A DNA stretch of 64,000 nt from Methylomonas rhizoryzae (GTDB lineage: Bacteria > Pseudomonadota > Gammaproteobacteria > Methylococcales > Methylomonadaceae). Location: the NCBI RefSeq assembly GCF_008632455.1, contig NZ_CP043929.1:2852001-2916000 (forward strand). The letters are read 5' to 3'. How positions within the stretch are numbered: position 1 is the first letter of the stretch; the number at the start of each line of letters is the position of its first letter. A program made the translations under genes and the position numbers. The notes below the pieces were generated by a model. It ran no database searches. It was not told where the DNA came from and saw nothing but the letters and a program-made list of their open reading frames with translations. This document shows, in pieces, positions 25,824 to 34,573 of this stretch.

Positions 25824-28193
25824 CTATCGAACGCTAGCCGCCTCGCTTAAGGTATCTCTGAATTCGGCCTGGACGCTGCCCGGCGCCGATACCAAATCGA
25901 CAAACAGACGCCAGTTGCCGGCGATGCCGGCTTGACCTGTCGCCAACACGTCGCCGCCGGCTTTCAACTGCACCACTTCGACCAACGCATTGGCTTTGAC
26001 GCCGCGCGACACGCCGCGCTTCCAGACGATTTTACCCCTAACCTCCAACTGCTGGCTTTGCGCATGCCAACGTGCAGCGCTTATCCGCACTCTCTCCACC
26101 GCCGCAGCCAATTCAGCATCAGGCAAATTCGCTTGTTGCGGCAACAGCACCTCGACTGTCAATTTCCGGTTCATAGATGATTTTCTCCCGTACAAACCGC
26201 TGGCCGATGCGCTGAAACGCACGCGTTTGCGGCGTTGAGCGTCGCTAGCTTGCGGCGTCCAACGCAGCACACCGGTTTGTTTTCCGCTCGCCTGATCGAA
26301 ACTTTGCTCGAAGGTGGCACCGGCCGGCAGCCGGCCGGTATTCAAGGTAAGGATACGGTTCCAGCAATCGGACGCCGATACCTGCACTTGCAAGGTCTGG
26401 TTTGCCGGAATCGTCAATCGTTCAGGCAAATCATCCAACACCGGTCTACTGAATTTGCCGCAATCCGCGTCGTGGTTTTCCGGCGGTAGCACTCGAATTT
26501 TGACAGCGCTACCGATCACCTGTTTGCGTCCGTAAATTCCACTTACCGTCGCGCCGAACCGGATGGTTTTGACGGTGTCCACCTCGCCCTCGTTAGGTTG
26601 CCAAGTGAATTCGCCGATTTGCTTGACGGCGCCGGCATCGTAACGTTGCGAAAACTCCGCGCCCGCCGGCAATTTGTAGGTCTGCAACGCGATTTCACGC
26701 TGCCAGCAATCGGTCGCCGCCGTCGTTATATGCAGGGTATCGCCTACCCGGACGCTCCACACCGTCTGCATCGGCGCCATTTGCGGCTTGCTGGCGGGAT
26801 TGCAAACCGCTTGTCCGGCTAACACGGTATAGCTTAATGATTTGGAATTGGAGGCCAGATTGCTACCGTCACCGGAATACAAGGCTCTAATTTTATGCAT
26901 CCCTTGTTTCAGCGTGGCCTTGGTGCAACTCGCGCTACGGTGTTCCAATACCACCCCGCTGCACAGCGTTTGCGTTCCATCCATAAACGTGACGAGGCCG
27001 GCGGGGCCTAAACCGCCGCGGACGCTGGCAGTAAAAGTAACCGACGAACCGGCGGCGCTGCTATCCTGCGACGCGCTTAACACTGTCGTGGTCGAGTTGT
27101 CGCTGACCGTGCTCGGCTCGTCGACGTCTTGGCGTAGGATGTTCGCGGCAGTAGCCGGGTTAGACCCGTCGCCTGCATAGCGCGCGTTTATCCAATAGGT
27201 GCCGGTCAATATTTTATTGATCCGACACACGGCTTGGCCGCCGCTCAGCGGCACCGCCTCGCAACCGGCTATAGGCGTGTTGCCGTCGCTGAAGCTCACC
27301 GTGCCGGTCGGCGCATTCCCTCCCAACAGCAAGGCAGTAATATCGATGTTCTGCCTGTCATCAGCCGGATTGCCGGACGATATCAAACTCAATACAGCCG
27401 GAGCCTGGTCCGGAATATCGACCTCCAAAATCAAGTTCGGCTTCAGCCAATTGTTAACTCGGCCCTCGCTGCTGATAAAGCGCTTGACGGTGCGGGTTTG
27501 CTTCTCGTTGCCGGTCATGATCCAGCCGAAATTGCTTGACGGATCGGTCAGCCAGGCGTTCAACGCGTCGGTCATCGCCGCGCTGTTCCATACGTAAACG
27601 GAACGCCTATCGCCGCCGACGCTCAACGGCCCGACTTGCCGGCTGACCAACACGGCGGAATCGAAGGAAGCGCCCGGCGTATTCCAGGTCAAACCGTTGG
27701 GATTGTCCGTGCTCGGCCAGCTGCGGTAATACCAGGTACTGTCGCCCGGCTCGGCGGACGCTCCCTGCCCTGGCGTGCCCAAGGCATCGGAATTGGAAGC
27801 CCCGGTGCTCCAGGCTTCGGTAACGGTGTGCAGCGACAGCGTCTGATAATCGCTGCTCGGCTCCCGGTCGCAAAATAAGGTCAAGCGCGCATCCGTTACC
27901 ACGCTGCCCGCCGGCAATACGTTCAGGTCGAATTGCAGCAGACTGCGGCGCGCACTGCCGGTACCGTTGGTACCTACAAACAGCGTTTCACCGGCCCCGT
28001 TGGAATGTGTGGCAAAAGTAAACGTCGTCACGCCGTCGTCGGCGTATATCGGCGTGTCCTGAGAGGGTAACAGAGTCACCGTCGTCGGCCGGACCGGCGC
28101 AGACCACGCCATCGCCAAAATCACTCCGCAACACGCTAACGGATTCGACCGGCGTTGAGCTTCGTAAGCGTATCCATGTAAAAACGCGCTCAT
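25824..28193 (-). CDS. Secreted multidomain protein: DNRLRE-like domain plus Ig-like repeats
   Basis: This is a 789-residue exported protein. After an N-terminal hydrophobic segment, residues about 40-265 resemble the DNRLRE/CBM96-type beta domain (DTPIYADDG, RRSLLQFDL, AWSTGASNSDALG, WNTPGASFD, FISSEG). Two bacterial Ig-like units follow (TGTVSFSDGNTPIAG and AGLVTFMDGTQTL, each ending near YSGDGSN or YAGDGSN). Then come two He_PIG-like units with PAGAEF or PAGATF and WTP/WQP signatures. A final C-terminal module (VRGKIVWKRG) is shared with the upstream gene. It overlaps that gene's stop as ATGA. It is probably surface-attached or secreted. The role is unknown, but it belongs to the ModE-linked locus. 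Confidence 0.6.
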   Translation of the reverse strand: MSAFLHGYAYEAQRRSNPLACCGVILAMAWSAPVRPTTVTLLPSQDTPIYADDGVTTFTFATHSNGAGETLFVGTNGTGSARRSLLQFDLNVLPAGSVVTDARLTLFCDREPSSDYQTLSLHTVTEAWSTGASNSDALGTPGQGASAEPGDSTWYYRSWPSTDNPNGLTWNTPGASFDSAVLVSRQVGPLSVGGDRRSVYVWNSAAMTDALNAWLTDPSSNFGWIMTGNEKQTRTVKRFISSEGRVNNWLKPNLILEVDIPDQAPAVLSLISSGNPADDRQNIDITALLLGGNAPTGTVSFSDGNTPIAGCEAVPLSGGQAVCRINKILTGTYWINARYAGDGSNPATAANILRQDVDEPSTVSDNSTTTVLSASQDSSAAGSSVTFTASVRGGLGPAGLVTFMDGTQTLCSGVVLEHRSASCTKATLKQGMHKIRALYSGDGSNLASNSKSLSYTVLAGQAVCNPASKPQMAPMQTVWSVRVGDTLHITTAATDCWQREIALQTYKLPAGAEFSQRYDAGAVKQIGEFTWQPNEGEVDTVKTIRFGATVSGIYGRKQVIGSAVKIRVLPPENHDADCGKFSRPVLDDLPERLTIPANQTLQVQVSASDCWNRILTLNTGRLPAGATFEQSFDQASGKQTGVLRWTPQASDAQRRKRVRFSASASGLYGRKSSMNRKLTVEVLLPQQANLPDAELAAAVERVRISAARWHAQSQQLEVRGKIVWKRGVSRGVKANALVEVVQLKAGGDVLATGQAGIAGNWRLFVDLVSAPGSVQAEFRDTLSEAASVR

Positions 28194-29764
28194 GGGCGTA
28201 CCTTTAACGCTTTAGCCTCACTCGTTCTCCCGCGAAATACCGCTGAAACGCTGGTAGGTGTAGAGCTCATACTCGAGGGCAAAGCGAAACTGGCTTTCCA
28301 CTGACCGGATAGCGGCGCTTGAACCTCCAGCAATAGGTTTTGTCCGTCGCCATCCAGCACTTGCACGGCTCTGGCAATTGCCAGCGCACGTTGTGCGCGG
28401 GTGCTGCCTTTTTGCCAAACGATACGCCCCCGCACGTCCATTTGATTATTACCGGTACGGTATAGGGCACGACTGACAGTAATATTCGCCACTACCGCTT
28501 CGGCGGCGGCATCGGTATCAGTACCGGGCAGCGGCGGCAATACGCTGATTTTGCTTTGCCGGACCAGCGATGATTTGCTACCGGTTTGGGTTTTAAGCAC
28601 GGTTTTAAAGCGCACACTTTTGCTTTTACCCACGTCGGCTAAAGACGGCGTCCAGTTGAACAACGCTTTCTGTTTGCCCAGTTCGTCATCGAAGTCCTGA
28701 GTAAAGCTGGCGGTTTTAGGCAATCCCGCCGCGCGAATTTCCACCGAGCGGTTTTGGCAATCGTACCCCGTTACGTAAAAGCCTACAGCCTGCCCGGCGC
28801 GTACTTGCCATTGATTTTGAATGGCATCTTCCAACGGTCGTTTATCGCTACAAGACCAAACCGGCGTCGGGGTCTCGCCGTTCGAGTCGTCGTCACCGCC
28901 GGCCGGTTTAAGATCCGCAGTCACCCAAATGCCGGGGTGCGCGTCCGGCTTAGTCAGTTGATTGATGAGATACACCACTTGATTGTCAGCCGGTGTTCCC
29001 AACAGCGACAGATAGCCGCCCGCTTTGATGTCGTTGAGCAGATTTACGGTTTTGATCAAAGAATACGTCGCCGAAAAACAGGGCGGCTGAGTCGGAGCAA
29101 AACTGCCGCCCCCGCAGGCCGTAGTGCCGTTGTAATCGCCGCCGGCCCAGTAAAATCCGGAATCAGGTGCAACGGTTTCTATGGTCGCACCGTTGAAGTA
29201 ACTTTCGCGGTTGTTCCAGGTAAAGTCCGGCCGACTGCGGCCGGTAGCGCCGGCGGCGGAAGGGTCGAACCAAGCGTCGTTACTAAGCCAGGACAAATTG
29301 AAATATCCCGGATTCGGCACGTTGAATTGGGCATTGTTCGCCGGTACGCCGGTGATGGAAAAGTTGGAATAGAACCTTACCGTCACGTCGGTCACATCCC
29401 ATTGCCCGGCCCCGAACTGCGCATCGAAACCGGCCTTGATGCCGGCCATGTCGTAAGCCACGACGGCATACATCGTCCTGGGATAGCTCACTCCTTGCAC
29501 CGGGTTGGCGACGTCGGCGGAGATCATCATCGCCCCGTAACCGGAATTGTCGCTGCTTGCGCCCGCCCCGCCGCTGCCGGTTCCCGGATCGGAACTCAAA
29601 AAAGTATCGGCAATGGCCTCGACGCCAAGCGTGGTCTCGGCCGCAACGGAACGCATAGGCAACATCGCTCCGAATAGCGCGGCCACCGCACACATGCGGC
29701 CCGAGCTTGTCATATACCCGCAACTTATAAATCTGCGTTTCCGCACCGATATTGTCTGTATCAC
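28190..29764 (-). CDS. Secreted protein with VPLP-protein-like N-terminal module and Ig-like C terminus
   Basis: This is a 524-residue exported protein. The start is a GTG at 29764 with GGAGG six bases upstream. The signal peptide ends near RSVAA. Residues about 45-290 (ADTFLSS, SGYGAMMIS, ITGVPANNAQFNVP, VVYLINQLTKP) are closely related to the protein encoded divergently at 30443. The C-terminal half carries one He_PIG-like Ig unit and the VRGRIVWQKG module shared with the downstream gene. It lacks the VPLP sorting tail of its divergent paralogue. It is first in a two-gene leftward operon behind a palindromic operator-like site. No enzymatic motif was recognised. Confidence 0.6.
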   Translation of the reverse strand: MIQTISVRKRRFISCGYMTSSGRMCAVAALFGAMLPMRSVAAETTLGVEAIADTFLSSDPGTGSGGAGASSDNSGYGAMMISADVANPVQGVSYPRTMYAVVAYDMAGIKAGFDAQFGAGQWDVTDVTVRFYSNFSITGVPANNAQFNVPNPGYFNLSWLSNDAWFDPSAAGATGRSRPDFTWNNRESYFNGATIETVAPDSGFYWAGGDYNGTTACGGGSFAPTQPPCFSATYSLIKTVNLLNDIKAGGYLSLLGTPADNQVVYLINQLTKPDAHPGIWVTADLKPAGGDDDSNGETPTPVWSCSDKRPLEDAIQNQWQVRAGQAVGFYVTGYDCQNRSVEIRAAGLPKTASFTQDFDDELGKQKALFNWTPSLADVGKSKSVRFKTVLKTQTGSKSSLVRQSKISVLPPLPGTDTDAAAEAVVANITVSRALYRTGNNQMDVRGRIVWQKGSTRAQRALAIARAVQVLDGDGQNLLLEVQAPLSGQWKASFALPSSMSSTPTSVSAVFRGRTSEAKALKVRP

Positions 29765-30442
29765 CGCAACCTCCGCTCCGATCTTGCATTCGGCAAAGTC
29801 TGACTAAAAGCATTTTATGTATTTTTATACATAAATTACCCTATGAACAACTTTTCACCCCGAAATCCCTTCCAATCCGAGCCGGACTACCCCCTAAGCG
29901 CCGGACGATGGCAGCACAATGGCAAAAATTTTTAACAAACTGTTTTAAATTGATTTTTTATAAATTTCCTTCTCAATTACCGGTTCACATTTGCAGTATG
30001 ACGACGCCCTCTCATTAGCGAGAATTTCCTCCTATTGCAACACGAATAGAAAATGATCATTTCCTTACCATGCATAATGACATTGTGAAAAACTGAATTT
30101 ATTTTACATAAATTATTGTATTTATTAAATTAAATACACAATAACACCTGGAACATTAGCAGAGGTGCTTTGCTGCTAGTCGGCACATCAACAGCACTCG
30201 CGCCGGACGGCCCAATTTTTAGCCGATTGACCGCCAGTCTAGTTATGTATTAATGTTCATTTCGAAGACTGAATGTGAGACAGATCACACTGGCAGCAGC
30301 CGATGTCGGCTCGGTTTATTCAGTCTGACGGCGATACGGAGCCACTTAATTCGAATCAATATCGCCAAGTTGTTGCGACATCTCGCTTAGGACCGGCACT
30401 GCGGCCGGACCTTAAGCTCCATTTTCCATAGGAGACATTCAA
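29765..30442. other. Divergent regulatory region of the ModE-linked locus
   Basis: About 680 bases between two divergent secreted-protein genes, with no supported gene. It is far more AT-rich than its surroundings at 29930-29990 and 30090-30150. It holds the palindrome at 29814-29835 and an imperfect inverted repeat (TTATTGTATTTA against TAAATACACAATAA) at about 30113-30145. It also holds a palindrome AAATGATCATTT at 30051-30062 and an AGGAGA site just before the 30443 start. Confidence 0.5.
29814..29835. promoter_or_regulatory. Perfect palindrome, candidate ModE operator
   Basis: TTTATGTAT (29814-29822) and ATACATAAA (29827-29835) form a perfect 9-base inverted repeat around TTTT, about 50 bases upstream of the GTG at 29764. 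ModE sites are AT-rich palindromes with TAT- or ACATAA-type half-sites, and modE lies in this locus. A further copy of the half-site TTATGTAT lies at 30243-30250, and a near copy (TTACATAA) at 30104-30111. Assignment to ModE is inference. Confidence 0.4.
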
Positions 30443-31336
30443 ATGAACCAAACCAGACACATCCCTTCCGCCGTCGCCGCAGCCGTAGCGGCTACTCTGG
30501 CAGGATACGCCGACGCTTCTTTCGCCTCGCTGACGTTGAGCACCGAAGCCACCGCCGACACCTTTCTTACCAGCTATTCGGTGCAAGCCAATTCCAATAT
30601 GTCCAGTTACGGAGCGATGATGATTTCCTCGCCGCAGGCCGATCTCGTGCAAGGCATCAGCGAGGTGCGCAGCATGGAAAATCTGGTGTCTTACGATACG
30701 GCGGCCATCAAGTCCGGCTTCGACAGCGCCTACGGCAGCGGCAACTGGCACGTTACCGACGTACAACTGAAGTGGTATACCAATTTCGACATCGAAGGCG
30801 TACCGGCTAACAACAACCAATTCAACGTACCCCACGCCGGCTACTTCGGCATTTCCTATTTCAACGACGACGATTGGTTCGACCCGGCAACCGCCGGATT
30901 AACCGGTTTAACCAACAGCGATCTGACCTGGAATTCGGTTTACGGTAGCGGCGGCACCTACAGCGATTTATTTTCGGGCGAGGAAGCCTTAGGCACGTTT
31001 TATTATCCGACCGGCACCACCAACGGCACGACCGACTGCGTCAGCACGCCTTGTGCACCGCGCTTCTGGGATTTGGATTTAGCGACCGCCCTAGTGAACG
31101 ACATCATGTCCGGCGACTTTTTGTCTTTCCACGGTTACGCCGCCGACGATCAAGTCGTATATCTGGTCAACCAACTGACCAAGCCCGGCGCACACCCGCA
31201 AATTTACATCACCGCCGACGTCAATCCGGCGCAAGTCCCGTTGCCGGCCTCGGCTTGGCTGTTTTTAAGCGCGATAACCGGCTTGTTGAGCTACAACAAA
31301 CACCGCCGTTCCCCGTACACGGCGGTTTCGGCTTAA
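30443..31336 (+). CDS. Exported protein with VPLP (PEP-CTERM-like) sorting tail
   Basis: This is a 297-residue protein. It has a signal peptide (AAVAATLAGYADASFA), a body related to residues 45-290 of the divergent 28190-29764 protein (TADTFLTS, SSYGAMMISS, IEGVPANNNQFNVPHAGYF, VVYLVNQLTKPGAHPQIYI), and a C-terminal tail VPLPASAWLFLSAITGLL followed by basic residues (NKHRR). That tail has the layout of PEP-CTERM-type sorting signals common in methanotrophs. AGGAGA precedes the ATG. It is the first gene of a rightward set continuing with a TonB receptor and a binding protein. I propose a surface protein; ligand binding is untested. Confidence 0.65.
   Translation: MNQTRHIPSAVAAAVAATLAGYADASFASLTLSTEATADTFLTSYSVQANSNMSSYGAMMISSPQADLVQGISEVRSMENLVSYDTAAIKSGFDSAYGSGNWHVTDVQLKWYTNFDIEGVPANNNQFNVPHAGYFGISYFNDDDWFDPATAGLTGLTNSDLTWNSVYGSGGTYSDLFSGEEALGTFYYPTGTTNGTTDCVSTPCAPRFWDLDLATALVNDIMSGDFLSFHGYAADDQVVYLVNQLTKPGAHPQIYITADVNPAQVPLPASAWLFLSAITGLLSYNKHRRSPYTAVSA
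31302..31326 (+). terminator. Hairpin at the 3' end of the VPLP gene
   Basis: ACCGCCGT (31302-31309) pairs with ACGGCGGT (31319-31326) across the last codons of the VPLP gene, with TTTCGGCTT after it. It may reduce read-through into the TonB receptor gene. It has no long T-run. Confidence 0.4.
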
Positions 31337-31349
31337 GCCGGTTGCAGTT

Positions 31350-33416
31350 ATGTTGCCGCCGGTTGCTTCCTGCCCCCAACCGCGCAATGCGGTGCAATCG
31401 GCGGCAACGCCCAAGCGGCGTTTCTCTGGAATAGCGCTGTTCAGCATAGCCTTACGAGTACAAGCCGAAACCATGATGCCCGAATTCGTGGTTACCGCGA
31501 ACCGGCTCAGCGAGATGGAGCAGCGTTACCCCGACTTACAGGAAGACAGCGGACTCAATCCTTACCGGGTTGCACCCAGCAGCCGCTTATCGGTACAAAA
31601 ATTCAGCGCCGAACAGATCGAAGCCTTGAAACCTACCGACATCTTCGATTTGCTGAACCACGCGGTCGGAGTACTGACGCTGTATCAGGGCCGCAAAATT
31701 CCATACTCGGTGCGTATTCGCGGCGATTTGTATTTCGGCTACATCATCGACGGCGTCTACGTGCCGTCGGAAGCCGGCGCCCGCATCTTGCAAAACCTGC
31801 CGGTCGCCGCAATCGAACAAGTCGAAGTTGTGCGCGACTCGACCGCGCTGACCTTAGGGCCCATGGTCGATTTCGGCCGTCCATCCGGCGCACCGAACGA
31901 CGGTTTCATCATCGTCCGCACCCGGCGGCCCTTGAAAACCGAAGCCGGCGCATTGGCCCGCACCGAAAGTTTCCAGACCGATTCGGAATCGGTCCACGCC
32001 GGCAGCGCAGGCGACTTGGGTTATGCCTCCGCCCGTCTGAATCACTACCAAACCGACGGCAAAACCGACTATTACATGGCCAAAGAGTCCAATTCCGGCA
32101 TGTTGCGCGCCGGCTTGGATTTATTCGGCCTGCGCGGCGAATTCGCCGCCTACCATGACGAAACCCGCCAGCAAATCCAAGCCGGCGACCCGAAAGAAAC
32201 GCTATTAGGCTTGCAGCGCTGGCAACTGGCGCCGCTGCGCACCACCTTCTGGGGCGGCACCTTGAGCAGCCAATTCAACGGCATCTGGGGCGAAGAGCAT
32301 TCCACGGTATTTACGGCATCCGGTTTTCACGTGGACGCCAATCAGATTAACGGCACCCTCTTGCCAGGCATTGCGCCCAGCATGATTCCCAATCTGGAAG
32401 ATTTGGCCGGCTACGATCTGAAGCACACCGTCCGTTTCGGCGACACGTTGCTGCGCATCGGCGGCCAACACATGCATTGGGATACGCCGACCGGTGCCTC
32501 CTATTACGAAAATTTTCCGCGTGAGGAAATCATCCGCGGTGCATTCGCTACCTTGGAACAGGGTTTGTTCGACCGCTTGCTGACTATCGACTTAGCCGGC
32601 CGTTTGGACGATCAATTCATCATCAAAGGGGTAGACCATTATTACGCCGATCCGATGCGCTATTCTCTGCCGGACATTGTCAACCGCAACTTGCCGGCCA
32701 GCCGTTTCGCAACGTTAGGCTTCTCTTTGCAACCCGGCGATTATCTGAAATTCAACGGCCGCGCCTATTACGCCCAACAAGGTGCGGTACAAACCGTGAT
32801 TCCGCTTCCCGGCATACAACTGCATCCGGAAGGGCAAAAGAAGGCCGAACTCGGTTTGACCTACGAACGCTGGGCCGCATTTCATCCGGCCTTAACCGGA
32901 TTTTTCGTCCGTATCCAAAACGTCAAATACCCGGCCCGCTCGGTACGCGACCGCGAAGGCATCGTCACCACCGAGTGGAACGAGACCAACACCAACCGCT
33001 ACGGTTTCGAGTTCATGCTGAACGGCCAATTCCGTTCGGCCTTAGGCAACAGCCGTTACCGATTCGGCTGGACGTACATCAGCGGCGATACCACCACCCA
33101 AGACTACGGCCGCACCGCACCGCCCAACACCTATACCTTCAGCCTGCAACACGACGCCGATCCCTGGCAAATCAATCTGTCCTTATTGCGAGTGGAGAAG
33201 TTTTTTTCCAATTGGAAAGCGGTAGACGGCCGCTTGCATCCCATCGGCGACTTTTTGCGCATGGACGCCAATCTGTCCCGCAGTTTTCAAGCCGGCCCGG
33301 CTGTTACCCGGCTGTCATTGTACGGGCGCAATTTGCTCGGCCAAAACTACGAAACCCAGCTCGGTTTCCGCGATCCCGGTGCGATGCTTGGCATCGAATT
33401 ACGACTAGACCTGTAG
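31350..33416 (+). CDS. TonB-dependent receptor of the ModE-linked locus
   Basis: This is a 688-residue outer-membrane receptor. A long signal peptide (basic PKRRFSG, hydrophobic IALFSIALRVQA) is followed by a TonB-box-like PEFVVTANR. The plug domain contains LNHAVGVLTLYQGRKIPYSVRIRG, YIIDGVYVP and IEQVEVVRDST. A beta barrel runs to the terminal strand GIELRLDL. It starts 13 nt after the VPLP gene and ends 8 nt before the oxyanion-binding protein gene. The position with a TupA-like protein and modE suggests energised import of molybdate, tungstate or a complex carrying them. Most TonB receptors carry siderophores or vitamins, so this would be unusual. The substrate is inferred. Confidence 0.8.
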   Translation: MLPPVASCPQPRNAVQSAATPKRRFSGIALFSIALRVQAETMMPEFVVTANRLSEMEQRYPDLQEDSGLNPYRVAPSSRLSVQKFSAEQIEALKPTDIFDLLNHAVGVLTLYQGRKIPYSVRIRGDLYFGYIIDGVYVPSEAGARILQNLPVAAIEQVEVVRDSTALTLGPMVDFGRPSGAPNDGFIIVRTRRPLKTEAGALARTESFQTDSESVHAGSAGDLGYASARLNHYQTDGKTDYYMAKESNSGMLRAGLDLFGLRGEFAAYHDETRQQIQAGDPKETLLGLQRWQLAPLRTTFWGGTLSSQFNGIWGEEHSTVFTASGFHVDANQINGTLLPGIAPSMIPNLEDLAGYDLKHTVRFGDTLLRIGGQHMHWDTPTGASYYENFPREEIIRGAFATLEQGLFDRLLTIDLAGRLDDQFIIKGVDHYYADPMRYSLPDIVNRNLPASRFATLGFSLQPGDYLKFNGRAYYAQQGAVQTVIPLPGIQLHPEGQKKAELGLTYERWAAFHPALTGFFVRIQNVKYPARSVRDREGIVTTEWNETNTNRYGFEFMLNGQFRSALGNSRYRFGWTYISGDTTTQDYGRTAPPNTYTFSLQHDADPWQINLSLLRVEKFFSNWKAVDGRLHPIGDFLRMDANLSRSFQAGPAVTRLSLYGRNLLGQNYETQLGFRDPGAMLGIELRLDL

Positions 33417-33424
33417 GACTTACC

Positions 33425-34318
33425 ATGAAAATCAAGTCACTGCTCCACCTGCTACCCTTGCTGCTACCGATTTTTTCGGCTTGCCCTCTCCCCGCCGGCG
33501 CCGACCCGAACCCACTACGCGTTGCGGTGGTCGGCGGTCTGGCGTTATGCGGTGTTTGGGACAAACTCACGCCGCGGATCGAAGCGGCCACCGCTATCAA
33601 ACTAGTCACCGTCTCCGCGGATAACAAAGAAGGCATTCTGCCGGACTTCAGCAACGGCAAAGCCGATTTGTTACTGGTGCACGGCGGTGACGAAACCTTT
33701 CAACTGCAAGCCTTAGGCATAGGCGGCCGCCAGCAAGTTTGGGGTTTTAACGAACACGTGGTGGTCGGGCCGGAAAACGACCCGGCCGGTATTGGCGCCG
33801 CACCCAATGCCGCAGCCGCGTTTAAACGAATCGCCGCAGCCCACGCGCCGTTCCTTGCGTTCCGCGACCCCGGCAGCCACGCGATGGTACAGAAAATCTG
33901 GCGCCGTGCCGGCATTCGGCCGACGCCGGATTGGGTGCTACCGGACGAAACCGCCGACCCGCACGACATCCTGACTTTCGCCTCCGCCCGCCGTGCCTAC
34001 GTGGTGGTCGGCCACATCCCGGTCGCTTTCGGTAAATTGCGCGGCGACGGCCTGAAAGTCTTGCTGAAGGGCGACGCCAACCTGCGTAAAGCCTACGTTG
34101 TCATGGAACCCGGAAAAATCCATTCCGCTTCGCCGCAAACCAGACAGCAAGCCGCCAAAGTCGCCGACTTTCTGGTATCGCCGGCCGGCCAGGCCGCGCT
34201 GGTCAGTGCCGATGCCGAAGCAGGCGGTCCTTGGCTGTTCTCGCTGGCCGGCGCCAAGGACACCGGCGGACCGGGCAGCGACCAAGGCCGCAGGCAAACA
34301 AGCAGCGGGGAAGAATGA
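33425..34318 (+). CDS. TupA-like tungstate/molybdate-binding periplasmic protein
   Basis: This is a 297-residue protein with a signal peptide (LLHLLPLLLPIFSACPLPAGA). The body fits the TupA/PstS-like substrate-binding family: ADLLLVHGGDE, VVVGPENDPAGIGAAP, AAAFKRIAAAHAPFLAFRDPGSH, and a late VADFLVSPAGQAAL. In TupA the corresponding segments wrap the oxyanion. I chose ATG 33425 over the long upstream open frame, which overlaps the receptor gene. No ModB/TupB permease or ATPase gene is present in the window, so the inner-membrane partner is elsewhere or absent. The C terminus (about 25 residues) is Gly/Gln/Ser-rich and looks unstructured. Confidence 0.7.
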   Translation: MKIKSLLHLLPLLLPIFSACPLPAGADPNPLRVAVVGGLALCGVWDKLTPRIEAATAIKLVTVSADNKEGILPDFSNGKADLLLVHGGDETFQLQALGIGGRQQVWGFNEHVVVGPENDPAGIGAAPNAAAAFKRIAAAHAPFLAFRDPGSHAMVQKIWRRAGIRPTPDWVLPDETADPHDILTFASARRAYVVVGHIPVAFGKLRGDGLKVLLKGDANLRKAYVVMEPGKIHSASPQTRQQAAKVADFLVSPAGQAALVSADAEAGGPWLFSLAGAKDTGGPGSDQGRRQTSSGEE

Positions 34319-34573
34319 GACTGGCGGCAGGATTCGCTGATTTTCCGGTCTTCCCGTTCGAGCCCGGCCGGGGGGATAGCGCTTAGCCATCACAAATTAC
34401 TTCCCCAAGTTGAAAGGCTGCCGCTTTTTGAGCTGCTGTCGCGTCGGCTTCATTTAACGTCGGCTCGCACCGACGCCGCCGCAGCGCGAGAGCCTGGAAT
34501 GCCCGAGTCAACCGACACCCGGCCGCTACTTGATCCTGAACCTAAAGGATTTGAACGAAGTTTTCCGGGGGAG

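Noticed and set aside
30051..30062. Palindrome AAATGATCATTT in the divergent region, like part of a Fur box
   Set aside because: It lacks the central base and outer positions of a 19-bp Fur box; ModE is a better-supported local regulator.
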